The notes under the pieces were generated by a model that saw nothing but the letters and a program-made list of their open reading frames with translations, was not told where the DNA came from and did not search any database. A stretch of DNA of 64,000 bases from Alteriqipengyuania abyssalis (lineage in GTDB: Bacteria; Pseudomonadota; Alphaproteobacteria; Sphingomonadales; Sphingomonadaceae), in NCBI RefSeq assembly GCF_019857185.1, contig NZ_JAHWXP010000001.1:806001-870000 (forward strand). Direction: 5' to 3'. Made by a program: the position numbers and the translations under genes. Shown one piece after another: positions 44,549 through 52,816 of this stretch. Numbering within the stretch: position 1 is the stretch's first letter; each line of letters begins with the position of its first letter.

Positions 44549-45769
44549 ATGGTACGCGCATTTCTCTACTTCATCGCGACAATGATCGTGCTCGTCATCA
44601 TCGGGCTGTTCGCGCTCAATTACTGGTCCGACAAGGCGACCGAGATCGCCTTCGTCCCCAACACCAAGTTCGTCGAGCAGGAAGCGCTGGCCGAGAACGC
44701 CTATGCCGACCCGGACATGTGGTATTCGCGCCCCGGCATCGGCACCAATGATCCCGCGCGCTACCAGCCCGCGATCGCCGAGACGCAGAACCCCCTGCCC
44801 CGCAGCGAGGACGAGCGCACGCTGGTGGAGCAAGCGAGCGAGGCCGGATCGCGCCGCGTCACCGCCGACGACGAACAGGGCGCGCCGCCCTTTGCGGTCT
44901 TCTTCGTCCACCCGACGAGCTACATCCCGACCAACCTCGACCGCGACATCCAGTGGAACGCGAAGCTGGGCAACAAGGAGGCGGAAGACCGCGCCACCCT
45001 GTTCCTGCGCGGGCTCGCCAGTCCGTTCAACCGCGCCGCGGAGATCTGGGCCCCCAAGTATCGCCAGGCGACCGTCGGTGCCTTCATCACCGACAAGCCC
45101 GAGGCGGAGCAGGCGATCGACGCGGCTTACCGCGATGTGGAACAGTCGTTCGACTATTTCCTCGAAAGCGTGGACAAGGATCGCCCGATCATCCTCGCCG
45201 GGCACAGCCAGGGATCGCTCCACCTGCTGCGGCTGCTGCGCGAGCGGATCAAGGGCCGCCCGGTGGAGAACCGCATCGCCGCGGTCTACGCGGTCGGCTG
45301 GCCGATCTCTATCGATCACGACCTGCCCGTGCTGCCGCTGCCCGCGTGCGAGCGCGCCAACGAGGCAGGCTGCATCCTCAGCTGGGTGAGCTTCGCCGAT
45401 GATGGCGACCCGACCCAGCTCCTCAGCCGCTACCGGGCGAGCCCCGGCTTCGATGGGGAGCCGCGCGGCAACGGGGCGATCCTGTGCGTCAACCCGATCA
45501 CCGGTTTCGCGAACAGCGCCGCCCCGGCGGACGACAACAAGGGCACGCTGGTGCCGAGTGAGGATCTTACCTCCGGCGAACTGGTCGCCGGTGCGGTCGG
45601 CGCGCGGTGCGACGAGCAGGGCATCCTGCGGATCGGCGACCCGCCCGAAATGGGCTCCGCCGTGCTGCCCGGCAGGAACTACCACGTCTACGACATCCCG
45701 CTGTTCTGGCGGAACCTGCAGGACGACGTGGTGACGCGCGTGCGCGAATGGACAGCCGCGAACTCGTAG
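44549..45769 (+). CDS. DUF3089 alpha/beta-hydrolase-fold protein, membrane anchored
   Basis: A 406-residue protein with one N-terminal membrane helix (about 3-24) and a DUF3089 domain. The nucleophile elbow is LAGHSQGSLHLLRLL; the early block FAVFFVHPTSYIPT is the oxyanion strand. Probably a periplasmic-facing esterase or thioesterase. AGGGGG precedes the ATG. The last 22 bases overlap ruvX. Confidence 0.85.
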   Translation: MVRAFLYFIATMIVLVIIGLFALNYWSDKATEIAFVPNTKFVEQEALAENAYADPDMWYSRPGIGTNDPARYQPAIAETQNPLPRSEDERTLVEQASEAGSRRVTADDEQGAPPFAVFFVHPTSYIPTNLDRDIQWNAKLGNKEAEDRATLFLRGLASPFNRAAEIWAPKYRQATVGAFITDKPEAEQAIDAAYRDVEQSFDYFLESVDKDRPIILAGHSQGSLHLLRLLRERIKGRPVENRIAAVYAVGWPISIDHDLPVLPLPACERANEAGCILSWVSFADDGDPTQLLSRYRASPGFDGEPRGNGAILCVNPITGFANSAAPADDNKGTLVPSEDLTSGELVAGAVGARCDEQGILRIGDPPEMGSAVLPGRNYHVYDIPLFWRNLQDDVVTRVREWTAANS

Positions 45770-46236
45770 GTGAGAGTGCCGCAGGTCTGGCCGAGACGCT
45801 GCCCGACGGGGGCGCGCTGATCGGGCTGGACCTGGGCACCAAGACCATCGGCATCGCGGTGTGCGATGCGGGCTGGCGCTTTGCCTCCGCACTCAAGACA
45901 TTGTCGCGTGGCAAGTTCGGTCGCGATCGCGACGAGCTGCGCAAGCTCATCGAGGCGCGTAGCATTCGCGGGATCGTGATCGGCCTGCCGCGCAACATGG
46001 ACGGCAGCGAAGGCCCGCGCGCGCAGGCGAGCCGCGCCTATGCGCGCAACCTTGCCGAAGCCTTCGGCCTGCCGGTGCTGCTGTGGGACGAGCGCTGGTC
46101 GACCAAAAGCGCCGAGGACGCGATGATCGGGCTCGATGTCAGTCGCCGCAAGCGGGCCGAGCGGATCGATGCCGAGGCCGCGACGATCATTTTGCAAGCG
46201 GCGATCGATGCGGCGACGGGTTCGCCGTTACTCTGA
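45748..46236 (+). CDS. ruvX: Holliday junction resolvase-like protein RuvX (YqgF)
   Basis: A 162-residue RNase H-fold protein. The first catalytic Asp is in GLDLGTKTIGIAV, and VIGLPRNMDGSEGPRAQ and LWDERWSTKSAEDAM are signature blocks, with a C-terminal catalytic Asp in IDAEAATIILQ. Implicated in pre-16S rRNA 5' maturation. Start ATG lies within the end of the DUF3089 gene. Converges on the cassette at 46228. Confidence 0.93.
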   Translation: MDSRELVGESAAGLAETLPDGGALIGLDLGTKTIGIAVCDAGWRFASALKTLSRGKFGRDRDELRKLIEARSIRGIVIGLPRNMDGSEGPRAQASRAYARNLAEAFGLPVLLWDERWSTKSAEDAMIGLDVSRRKRAERIDAEAATIILQAAIDAATGSPLL

Positions 46237-47013
46237 CCGGATCATTCCGCTCGCCACCCGTCGCATCGCAGCACTGGGGTGATGTGTGGCGAAATGCTCC
46301 GCACAATGTCTCGCATCCTCCCCGCCCAGCGCCACACCCAGCCTTAGCAAGACTTCGTTCGCGCTCGCATTGAGCACACCCGCGATCCGGCCGGCTTCGG
46401 TGTCGAAACGGTACTGATCAAACCAGCCTTGCGCGGGGTTGGCGGCGCAGATGTTGAGCGAAACGGACAGGCTCTCGGGCGGATGCTGGCAATGGACGTC
46501 GCGATGCGCGCGATAGTGCAGCACGCGCCCCTCCCTCAGCCGCGATCGCTCGACGAACCGCAGATCGACATGCTCTCCGACCTCTCCCGAGACGCTGGCA
46601 TAATCGTATTCCCAGTAGTCGCTGACATAGCCCGGGCCGAAATAGCCGACCGTCAGGAAGTCGAAATTGTGATCATGCGGCAGTCCGTAGACGAAGCTTG
46701 CCGCGCCGCTCGCCTGAAAGGCCGGATCTCCCCGCGCGGGCCAGATATTGGCGCGCAGGAAATAACCCTTGCGCGGCCCCGCCAGCATGATCGCCTGCGG
46801 GCCGTAACCGCTTGCCTGATCCTCGGCACCGGCCAGGAGATCGATCATCAGATCGCCGAGGAAGCCGCGATTGGCTGCCAGCCCGGCGAGCAGCGATGCC
46901 GCGTGCTGTAACGAACGCTCGTCCGCTGGTTCGAAGCCGTGCTCGTCCAGCTGCGCGATGCATTCTGCAAGTGTGAGCGGGGTGCAAGACGATGGCGTCA
47001 GCTCGCGAGGCAT
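46228..47013 (-). CDS. Unknown protein with cupin-like core, cassette gene 3
   Basis: A 261-residue protein that I do not recognise as a named family. A helical N-terminus is followed by a beta-rich core with closely spaced possible metal ligands (LPHDHNFDFLTVG, SDYWEYDYASVSGE, LHYRAHRDVHCQHPPESL), compatible with an iron or other metal cupin, and a helical C-terminus after DTEAGRIAGVLN. Related sphingomonad proteins are, as I recall, sometimes misnamed transposase; nothing here supports that. Start MPRELTP overlaps the preceding gene by 16 bases. Confidence 0.72.
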   Translation of the reverse strand: MPRELTPSSCTPLTLAECIAQLDEHGFEPADERSLQHAASLLAGLAANRGFLGDLMIDLLAGAEDQASGYGPQAIMLAGPRKGYFLRANIWPARGDPAFQASGAASFVYGLPHDHNFDFLTVGYFGPGYVSDYWEYDYASVSGEVGEHVDLRFVERSRLREGRVLHYRAHRDVHCQHPPESLSVSLNICAANPAQGWFDQYRFDTEAGRIAGVLNASANEVLLRLGVALGGEDARHCAEHFATHHPSAAMRRVASGMIRSE

Positions 47014-47969
47014 TGGCTTTCCCGGACCTTGGCAAGCTGTGGATAAGTTGTGCATAGCCTGTGGCGAAGTGCAGTTGCCTCGCGTGCCAGCGGATCACTG
47101 TCGCGCTCCGCAATCGCGCACAAACTCGCGAATCCACTGGCCGTGTCGAGCGCCAGCGCGTGACGCAGTGCCTGCCACCGGGCCCCCTCCCCCGCTTGTC
47201 CACAGCCCCCCTCCCCGCAGGCATAGCCCGCGAGAGCGGGTGCAGCGTCGGTTCGGCCCATCGCACCGAGCAATGCAGCAGCCAGTTCCGCGCGCCCGTC
47301 TGCAGGGCTCGGGGAGGCCCGGTGGACGATCCGCCCGGTTTCCAGCTCCACCTCTAGGGTCGGACGCGGATGGGCGGGCTCGCGTGCGACCCGCAGCAGC
47401 ACCAGGGGCGCATCCAGAGCGGCAATGGCTCGGGAATTATCGGCATCGGCGGTGAGAACCGTGCCGGGGGCAAGGCGAACTTCTTGGGCCACTGGCGGCG
47501 CACCGTCGCGCCGTGTGTAACGTACCGCCGCCGCCTGCCCCGTCAGCACCACTTCCCGGCGATCGCAATCCGAAAAGGCGATAGTGCGCGGCGCTCTGGC
47601 TGTATCCGGCTCGACCAGCACAAGCGCCAGCGTCACCGGCCCGCCGCGGTGAATGTGGACGATGCCCTGCCCGCCGGCGTAGCTGTGCCGAAAGGGCAAT
47701 TGCGCCAGTGGCTGGTCACGCCACGCAGCCAGCATGGCGGCGATGAACCGTGCAACGAACTCCTGCGCGCCGTCTTCATCGATAAGGGGTAGCAATGCGC
47801 CGCAGCGCGCGAAATCACCGGTGTTTCGCAGGGTCCGGCAATCGGCCAGAACTCGCGCGACCTGTGGCCGCCCCTGCCACTCGGCCCGCGCGGCCAGCAC
47901 GCGATCCTGCGCCGCGGCCTGCGCGCGGCTATCGCCCGCAAATTCTCGCAGCGCAGCATCGACATGCAT
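46998..47969 (-). CDS. Unknown protein with beta-core and helical C-terminus, cassette gene 2
   Basis: A 323-residue protein of unknown family. N-terminal helices are followed by a beta-rich core (HSYAGGQGIVHIHRGGPVTLAL to NSRAIAALDAPLVLLRVA) and a HEAT-like helical tail after ELETGRIVHRAS. The (D/E)xxxGRI junction and helix order mirror the next gene, suggesting distant paralogy. It starts 15 bases after the 56-residue gene, with GAGGCGAG overlapping that stop, and overlaps the following gene. The three genes form one tight unit. Confidence 0.72.
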   Translation of the reverse strand: MHVDAALREFAGDSRAQAAAQDRVLAARAEWQGRPQVARVLADCRTLRNTGDFARCGALLPLIDEDGAQEFVARFIAAMLAAWRDQPLAQLPFRHSYAGGQGIVHIHRGGPVTLALVLVEPDTARAPRTIAFSDCDRREVVLTGQAAAVRYTRRDGAPPVAQEVRLAPGTVLTADADNSRAIAALDAPLVLLRVAREPAHPRPTLEVELETGRIVHRASPSPADGRAELAAALLGAMGRTDAAPALAGYACGEGGCGQAGEGARWQALRHALALDTASGFASLCAIAERDSDPLAREATALRHRLCTTYPQLAKVRESQCLAS

Positions 47970-47984
47970 GGTCGGCGACTCGCC

Positions 47985-48155
47985 TCAGAATAAGCCGGTG
48001 GGCACTTCGGGCGGGAAGGTTTCGTAGAGGTAGACCATCAGGATCACGACCCGGTCGTCGGTCGTCGCGCTGGCCAGATCGGACAGGCTCCCGATCAGAC
48101 CAGGCGCGTCGATCAGGCCCGGCAGGCTGTCGAGCGAAAGCTTGGGCAAGTTCAT
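47985..48155 (-). CDS. 56-residue peptide gene heading the cassette
   Basis: Too short for most gene callers, but well supported: ATG preceded by AGGGAG 9 bases upstream, and its stop adjoins the ribosome site of the next gene. The peptide begins MNLPKLSLDSLPGLIDAPGL, continues with a Ser/Asp/Leu stretch, then a strongly hydrophobic VVILMVYLYE and ends ETFPPEVPTGLF. It has no Cys and no signal peptide. It could be a precursor or partner peptide for the two downstream proteins. No family recognised. Confidence 0.68.
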   Translation of the reverse strand: MNLPKLSLDSLPGLIDAPGLIGSLSDLASATTDDRVVILMVYLYETFPPEVPTGLF

Positions 48156-48278
48156 CGATGTTGCTCCCTTGAATGGCGCGCGGCTCCCCTTCCGCGCAGC
48201 GCCATTGATCCCGCGAAGCCCCGTCCCAAGCGAATTAAAATATTGTCATCGCCGCCATCTCCCGACAGATGAACGGGC

Positions 48279-48758
48279 ATGGAGAAAGAGGCCCCACACC
48301 GCGATCCGGCGAACGTCTTCGACCCGGAGAAAGCTGCGCCATTCCTGTTTGCGGGCGGGCATCCGGGCTGGCTGGGGCTGACCTATCTCGGTCACGGAGA
48401 GGACTGGACCGAAATCAGGCTGCCCTGGCGCGAGGAGCTGATGGGCGACGATGTGCGTCGCGTGATCGCCTCAGGCCCGATCTTCTCGATGCTCGACATG
48501 GGTGGCGGCATTGCGATCTGGACCCGTGCACGGCGCTTCGTGCCGATCGCCACGCTCGACATGCGGGTCGACTACCAGCGCCCGGCAGGCGAGCGCGCGG
48601 ATGTGATTGCGCGGTGCGAATGCTACCGCACAACGCGCTCTGCCGCCTTCGTGCGCGGGATCGCGCATGACGGCGATCCTGACGATCCGGTGGCGACGAT
48701 GGCGGCGGTCTACATGACCATCGGCGATTTCAATCCGGCGGGGGCGAAGAATGACTGA
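48279..48758 (+). CDS. PaaI-like thioesterase (hotdog fold), first of pair
   Basis: A 159-residue hotdog-fold protein of the PaaI/YigI group. The helix with the likely catalytic acid is ASGPIFSMLDMGGGIAIW; the strand LDMRVDYQRPAG is typical. It would cleave an acyl-CoA thioester. The next gene, also a hotdog protein, overlaps it by 8 bases, so they may form a heteromer. It is divergent from the peptide cassette over 123 AT-rich bases. Confidence 0.85.
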   Translation: MEKEAPHRDPANVFDPEKAAPFLFAGGHPGWLGLTYLGHGEDWTEIRLPWREELMGDDVRRVIASGPIFSMLDMGGGIAIWTRARRFVPIATLDMRVDYQRPAGERADVIARCECYRTTRSAAFVRGIAHDGDPDDPVATMAAVYMTIGDFNPAGAKND

Positions 48759-49179
48759 GACCGGCGAACCCGAGATCGACCTTCTGTCGCACTATGCCCG
48801 CTCGCTCGGCATCGAAGTCTCCGGCTTCGAGGACGGCGTACCGGTGCTGTGCGTTTCCGGCATCGACGCAATCGAAGGGCGCCCCGGCCATTTCCACGGC
48901 GGCGCGACCAGCGGGCTGATGGAAACCGCGGCCTACGCGCTGCTGCGGCTGGCGCTGCACGAGCGCGGCGAGCAGGCGCAGCTCAAGCCGATCAACATCA
49001 CCGTTCAGTTCCTCGCTGCGGCCAAGAAGGAACCGCTGTTCGCCAAGGCGCGGATCACCAAACTGGGTCGTCGCAGCGCGAACGTGACTGTCGAGGCATG
49101 GCAAGAAGAGCGCGACCGCCCGCGGGCAAGCGCGGTGATGAACGTGATGATCGCCCGGAGCGAACCCGAAGCCACCTGA
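48751..49179 (+). CDS. PaaI-like thioesterase (hotdog fold), second of pair
   Basis: A 142-residue hotdog-fold thioesterase. The family motif is HFHGGATSGLMETAAYALL, followed by the strand KPINITVQFLAAAKKEPL. Related in fold to the previous gene but clearly different in sequence, arguing for an old duplication or for unlike subunits. Coupled by an 8-base overlap. It converges on the PBP1A gene. Confidence 0.87.
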   Translation: MTETGEPEIDLLSHYARSLGIEVSGFEDGVPVLCVSGIDAIEGRPGHFHGGATSGLMETAAYALLRLALHERGEQAQLKPINITVQFLAAAKKEPLFAKARITKLGRRSANVTVEAWQEERDRPRASAVMNVMIARSEPEAT

Positions 49180-49197
49180 CGCACGCCGACAGGGCGA

Positions 49198-51336
49198 TCA
49201 GTTCGCCGGTGCCGGTTCCTCTTCACGTAAGGGCGCAATCTCCGGCGCAGGCCGCGGCGCATCGCTCGGCGCGTCGATCGGCGGTGCCTCGCGAATGGTG
49301 ATCCCGCTTTCGTCGGTGGTGATCTCCGCGCCGTCTTCCGCGATCGATGCCGGAATGTCACTCGCATCGGGCACGTCGAGCGGCTGGACCGGGGCGTTGG
49401 GGCTGCGCCGACGCGCGGGTGCGGCATCGCCGCTGCCCTGCGCCCGGCGCATGAACGCCTTCCAGATGCGCGCCGGCAGCCCGCCACCGCTGATTCCCTT
49501 GAGCGGCGTGTTGTCGTCGTTACCGATCCACACGCCCACCACCAGATCGCCCGCATAGCCCACGAACAGCGCATCGCGGTTGTTCTGTGTCGTGCCGGTC
49601 TTGCCGAAGTTGGGCCCCGGCAGCTGCGCCGCGCGGCCCGTTCCGCTGTTGATTGCGGTGCGCAGCAATTGCTCGATCTCGCGGTGGGTGGAGGCGGACA
49701 TGCTACGCGGCGCGTTAAAGATCCGGTCCCACAGACCGACCGGTTCACGCACGAATGCGGTCGGGCGAACAGGGTAGGAATTGCCCGCTATTCCCGCATA
49801 GGCGGCGGTCAGCTCCATCAGCGACATGCCCGCGGTGCCCAGCGCCACGCTCGGGTCGCCGCGTGCGATCGGGCTGTTGATGCCGAGGTCGCGGGCAAGG
49901 CCGATCACCCGGTCGCTGCCGACCTCGTTGAACAGGCGCACGGTGGCGACATTGCTCGATTTGGCAAAGGCCTGCTCCAGCGTCAGAAAGTCGGAATAGC
50001 GATCATCGTAGTTTTCCGGGCGATAGCTCCCTTGCGTGAAGGGGCGGTTGCCGATCGGGTCACCGGGCTTGTAGCCCTCCTGCAGCGCGGCGAGATAGAC
50101 GAAGGTCTTGAAGGTGGAGCCCGGCTGACGCGTGGCCATGGTCGCGCGGTTGAAGGCGCTTTGCGAATAGTCGGTCCCGCCGATCATCGCGACCACTTCT
50201 CCATTCGGACGCATCGCGACCAGCGCGGCCTGCGCATTGCCCAGGCCCGCTCCGGCGATCACGTCGCGCGCGATGTTCTGGAGCCGCGCGTCGAGCGTGG
50301 TGGTCAGCGACTGCTGCGCATAGCCCGGCGATGCACGGTCGCGCGCCTCGGGCAGCGCCCAGTCGGCGAAGTAGGTACCGGTCGGCAGGTCGTTGGTCAG
50401 CCGCATGTCGAGCGGCGGCGGGCGCATCGCGTCGGCCTCTTCCTGCGTGATGTAACCGGCGGAGACCAGGCTCGCCTTGACCGCGCCCATCCGCTCGACC
50501 GCGCGCTGGTAATGCTGCGAGGGCGCGTAGGCTGACGGTGCCTTCAGCAGACCGGCCAGCATCGCCGCCTGATTGGGCTTCAGCTTTTCCGGCTGGCGGT
50601 AGAAATAGTGCAGGCTCGCCGCGCGCAGGCCGTAGGTATTGTCGCCGAAATAGGCGTTGGAGAGATAACGCTCGAGGATCTCGTCCTTGGTCAGCCAGGT
50701 CTCCAGCCAGAACGCGATCAGCATCTCGCGCGCCTTGCGCGAGAGCGACTGTTCGGGCGTCAGAAAGGTGAACTTGGCGAGCTGCTGCGTGATCGTGCTG
50801 CCCCCTTGCGTCGGCCCGCCCGTCCAGTTGTTGATCGTCGCGCGTGCAAGCCCGCGCGGATCGACGCCCCAGTGGTCGTAGAACCGGCGGTCCTCGGTCG
50901 CGAGAAAGGCATTCACCACATGGTCGGGCAGGCGGTCGACCTCGACAGGCTCGTCATACACAGCGCCATTGCGCGCGATCGGGGTGCCGTCGGCCGCCAG
51001 CAGCGTGATCTGCGGCGGGGCGATCGGTTCGAGAGACTTGGACAGCGGGGCCGTGATCGCGAGCCAGATGACGATCAGGATCAGCAGGAACAGGAACGCC
51101 GCCGCACCCCGGATCGCCCAGAACCGCGTGCTGTGTGCGGTGAGGATATCGATCCCGCGATCCCACAGCGCGGGCCACATGCCAGTTCCGCGCGGGCGCT
51201 CGTCGACGAAATCCGGGTCGTCTTCCTCCCACGGATCGTCGATCATGCTTTCGGACAGGGAGTAATAGCCGGTGTGCCCGACAGGCCCGGCCTCATCCTC
51301 CTCGTCGTCGCGCCATGTCCCTCGCGGTGATGCCAT
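49198..51336 (-). CDS. Penicillin-binding protein 1A (bifunctional transglycosylase/transpeptidase)
   Basis: A 712-residue class A PBP for peptidoglycan synthesis. A 65-residue acidic cytoplasmic tail precedes one membrane helix (about 75-96). The transglycosylase domain has AFLATEDRRFYDHWGVD and GGSTITQQLAK; the transpeptidase has SxxK in RQPGSTFKTFVY, SxN in AKSSNVATVR and KTG in NFGKTGTTQNN. A disordered Pro/Glu-rich tail of about 80 residues ends the chain. Confidence 0.93.
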   Translation of the reverse strand: MASPRGTWRDDEEDEAGPVGHTGYYSLSESMIDDPWEEDDPDFVDERPRGTGMWPALWDRGIDILTAHSTRFWAIRGAAAFLFLLILIVIWLAITAPLSKSLEPIAPPQITLLAADGTPIARNGAVYDEPVEVDRLPDHVVNAFLATEDRRFYDHWGVDPRGLARATINNWTGGPTQGGSTITQQLAKFTFLTPEQSLSRKAREMLIAFWLETWLTKDEILERYLSNAYFGDNTYGLRAASLHYFYRQPEKLKPNQAAMLAGLLKAPSAYAPSQHYQRAVERMGAVKASLVSAGYITQEEADAMRPPPLDMRLTNDLPTGTYFADWALPEARDRASPGYAQQSLTTTLDARLQNIARDVIAGAGLGNAQAALVAMRPNGEVVAMIGGTDYSQSAFNRATMATRQPGSTFKTFVYLAALQEGYKPGDPIGNRPFTQGSYRPENYDDRYSDFLTLEQAFAKSSNVATVRLFNEVGSDRVIGLARDLGINSPIARGDPSVALGTAGMSLMELTAAYAGIAGNSYPVRPTAFVREPVGLWDRIFNAPRSMSASTHREIEQLLRTAINSGTGRAAQLPGPNFGKTGTTQNNRDALFVGYAGDLVVGVWIGNDDNTPLKGISGGGLPARIWKAFMRRAQGSGDAAPARRRSPNAPVQPLDVPDASDIPASIAEDGAEITTDESGITIREAPPIDAPSDAPRPAPEIAPLREEEPAPAN

Positions 51337-51477
51337 GTGCGCCTGAATACAAGAACCACATGAACCACACCAGACGATGCGTGCGGGTGCGAATGCGTGC
51401 TGCTTGCCCGCTCTGCCACGCTGGGCTAATTTCCGCCGGTTACGAAGCTATAAATCTACCAAAAAGGAAATCCGATA

Positions 51478-51705
51478 ATGGCAGCCAAATCGGCCTGCAT
51501 CATTACCACCAGCAACGAAAACCAGGGCGCCTACGGCGTGCGTTGCGACACCGACGAGAGCATCTATTTCCCGATCAGCGTGGCCGACGCGCTGGGGCTG
51601 GAGGAATTCGACGAGGTCGAGGCGATCATGATCCGCAACGACCGCGACGAGCCGAAGTGGAAGGCGATCAAGGCCCGCTATCTGGACGAGGCCGACGCGG
51701 ACTGA
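51478..51705 (+). CDS. 75-residue acidic protein of unknown function
   Basis: A small protein with a strong ribosome site (AAGGAAA, 8 bases before ATG) in an AT-rich leader. The sequence is strand-rich and acidic (YFPISVADALGLEEFDEVEA, KWKAIKARYLDEADAD). The layout faintly recalls the second half of an OB or cold-shock-like barrel, but no diagnostic RNP motif is present, so no function is claimed. Lies alone between PBP1A and cobS, convergent with cobS. Confidence 0.72.
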   Translation: MAAKSACIITTSNENQGAYGVRCDTDESIYFPISVADALGLEEFDEVEAIMIRNDRDEPKWKAIKARYLDEADAD

Positions 51706-51738
51706 GGCTGACGGCCCCGGCCCGGCAGCGCCGCGCGG

Positions 51739-52722
51739 CTATTGCGCGACGACGCTTTCGGGCAGGTCCGTGCCGAACACGCGCTGGTAGTATTCGGCCA
51801 CCAGCATCCGCTCAGCCTCGTCGCACTTGTTGAGGAAGCTGACCCGGAAGGCGAAGCCGATATCCTTGAAGATCGCGGTGTTCTGCGCCCAAGTGATGAC
51901 CGTGCGCGGGCTCATCACGGTGGAGATATCGCCGTTCATGAAGCCCTGACGGCTGAGATCGGCCACCTTGACCATGTCGGCGATGGTTTTCTTCTCCATC
52001 TCCGGCACCTTGGCGGAGACGATCGTCTGCTCGGTCTCGGCGGGCAGGTAGTTCAGCCCGACAACCACGTTCCAGCGGTCCATCTGGCCCTGGTTGATCT
52101 GCTGCGTGCCGTGATACAGCCCGCTCGTGTCGCCGAGGCCGACCGTATTCGCGGTCGCGAACAGGCGGAAACCGGGGTTCGGGCGGATCACGCGGTTCTG
52201 GTCGAGCAGGGTCAGCTTGCCTTCCGCCTCCAGCACACGCTGGATCACGAACATCACGTCGGGGCGGCCCGCGTCATATTCGTCGAACACCAGCGCGACC
52301 GGGTGCTGCAGCGCCCAAGGCAGCAGGCCTTCACGGAATTCGGTTACCTGAAGGCCGTCGCGCAGCACGATCGCGTCGCGTCCGACCAGGTCGATGCGGC
52401 TGATATGCGCATCGAGATTGATCCGCACGCAGGGCCAGTTCAGCCGCGCGGCGACCTGTTCGATATGGGTCGATTTACCGGTGCCGTGATAGCCCTGCAC
52501 CATCACGCGGCGGTTGAACGCGAAGCCCGCGAGGATCGCCATTGTCGTGTCCGGATCGAAGACATAGGTCTCGTCCAGATCGGGCACGCGGTCGTCCGCC
52601 TTGCTGAAGGCAGGCACCTGCCAGTCAATGTCGATCCCGAAGGTCTCGCGCACGTCGACCGTCGTGTCGGTCGCGGCGAGGATGGTGCTTTCGGTCGGAT
52701 TGAAGGTCTTGTCGTCGCTCAT
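51739..52722 (-). CDS. cobS: Cobaltochelatase subunit CobS (AAA+ ATPase)
   Basis: A 327-residue MoxR-type AAA+ ATPase that, with CobT and CobN, drives cobalt insertion into hydrogenobyrinic acid diamide in aerobic B12 synthesis. Walker A is [15 protein letters not shown], Walker [13 protein letters not shown], and the sensor block [14 protein letters not shown]. The start is the second of two adjacent Met codons. cobT, usually next door, is not in the window; nor are other B12 genes. Confidence 0.93.
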   Translation of the reverse strand: MSDDKTFNPTESTILAATDTTVDVRETFGIDIDWQVPAFSKADDRVPDLDETYVFDPDTTMAILAGFAFNRRVMVQGYHGTGKSTHIEQVAARLNWPCVRINLDAHISRIDLVGRDAIVLRDGLQVTEFREGLLPWALQHPVALVFDEYDAGRPDVMFVIQRVLEAEGKLTLLDQNRVIRPNPGFRLFATANTVGLGDTSGLYHGTQQINQGQMDRWNVVVGLNYLPAETEQTIVSAKVPEMEKKTIADMVKVADLSRQGFMNGDISTVMSPRTVITWAQNTAIFKDIGFAFRVSFLNKCDEAERMLVAEYYQRVFGTDLPESVVAQ

Positions 52723-52816
52723 CACCCGCGGACCTAGAGGTGTTGCGCGGGCCTAGCAAGCGGGCTTTGCGCGATGGATTTCCAAACCCCGGCACCGCTG
52801 TATAGTCCTGCATGCA

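Noticed and set aside
46228-47013. Reading the cassette protein as a transposase
   Set aside because: I recall that name on related sequences, but there is no DDE or HUH motif, no terminal inverted repeats and no target duplication, while operon structure is intact.
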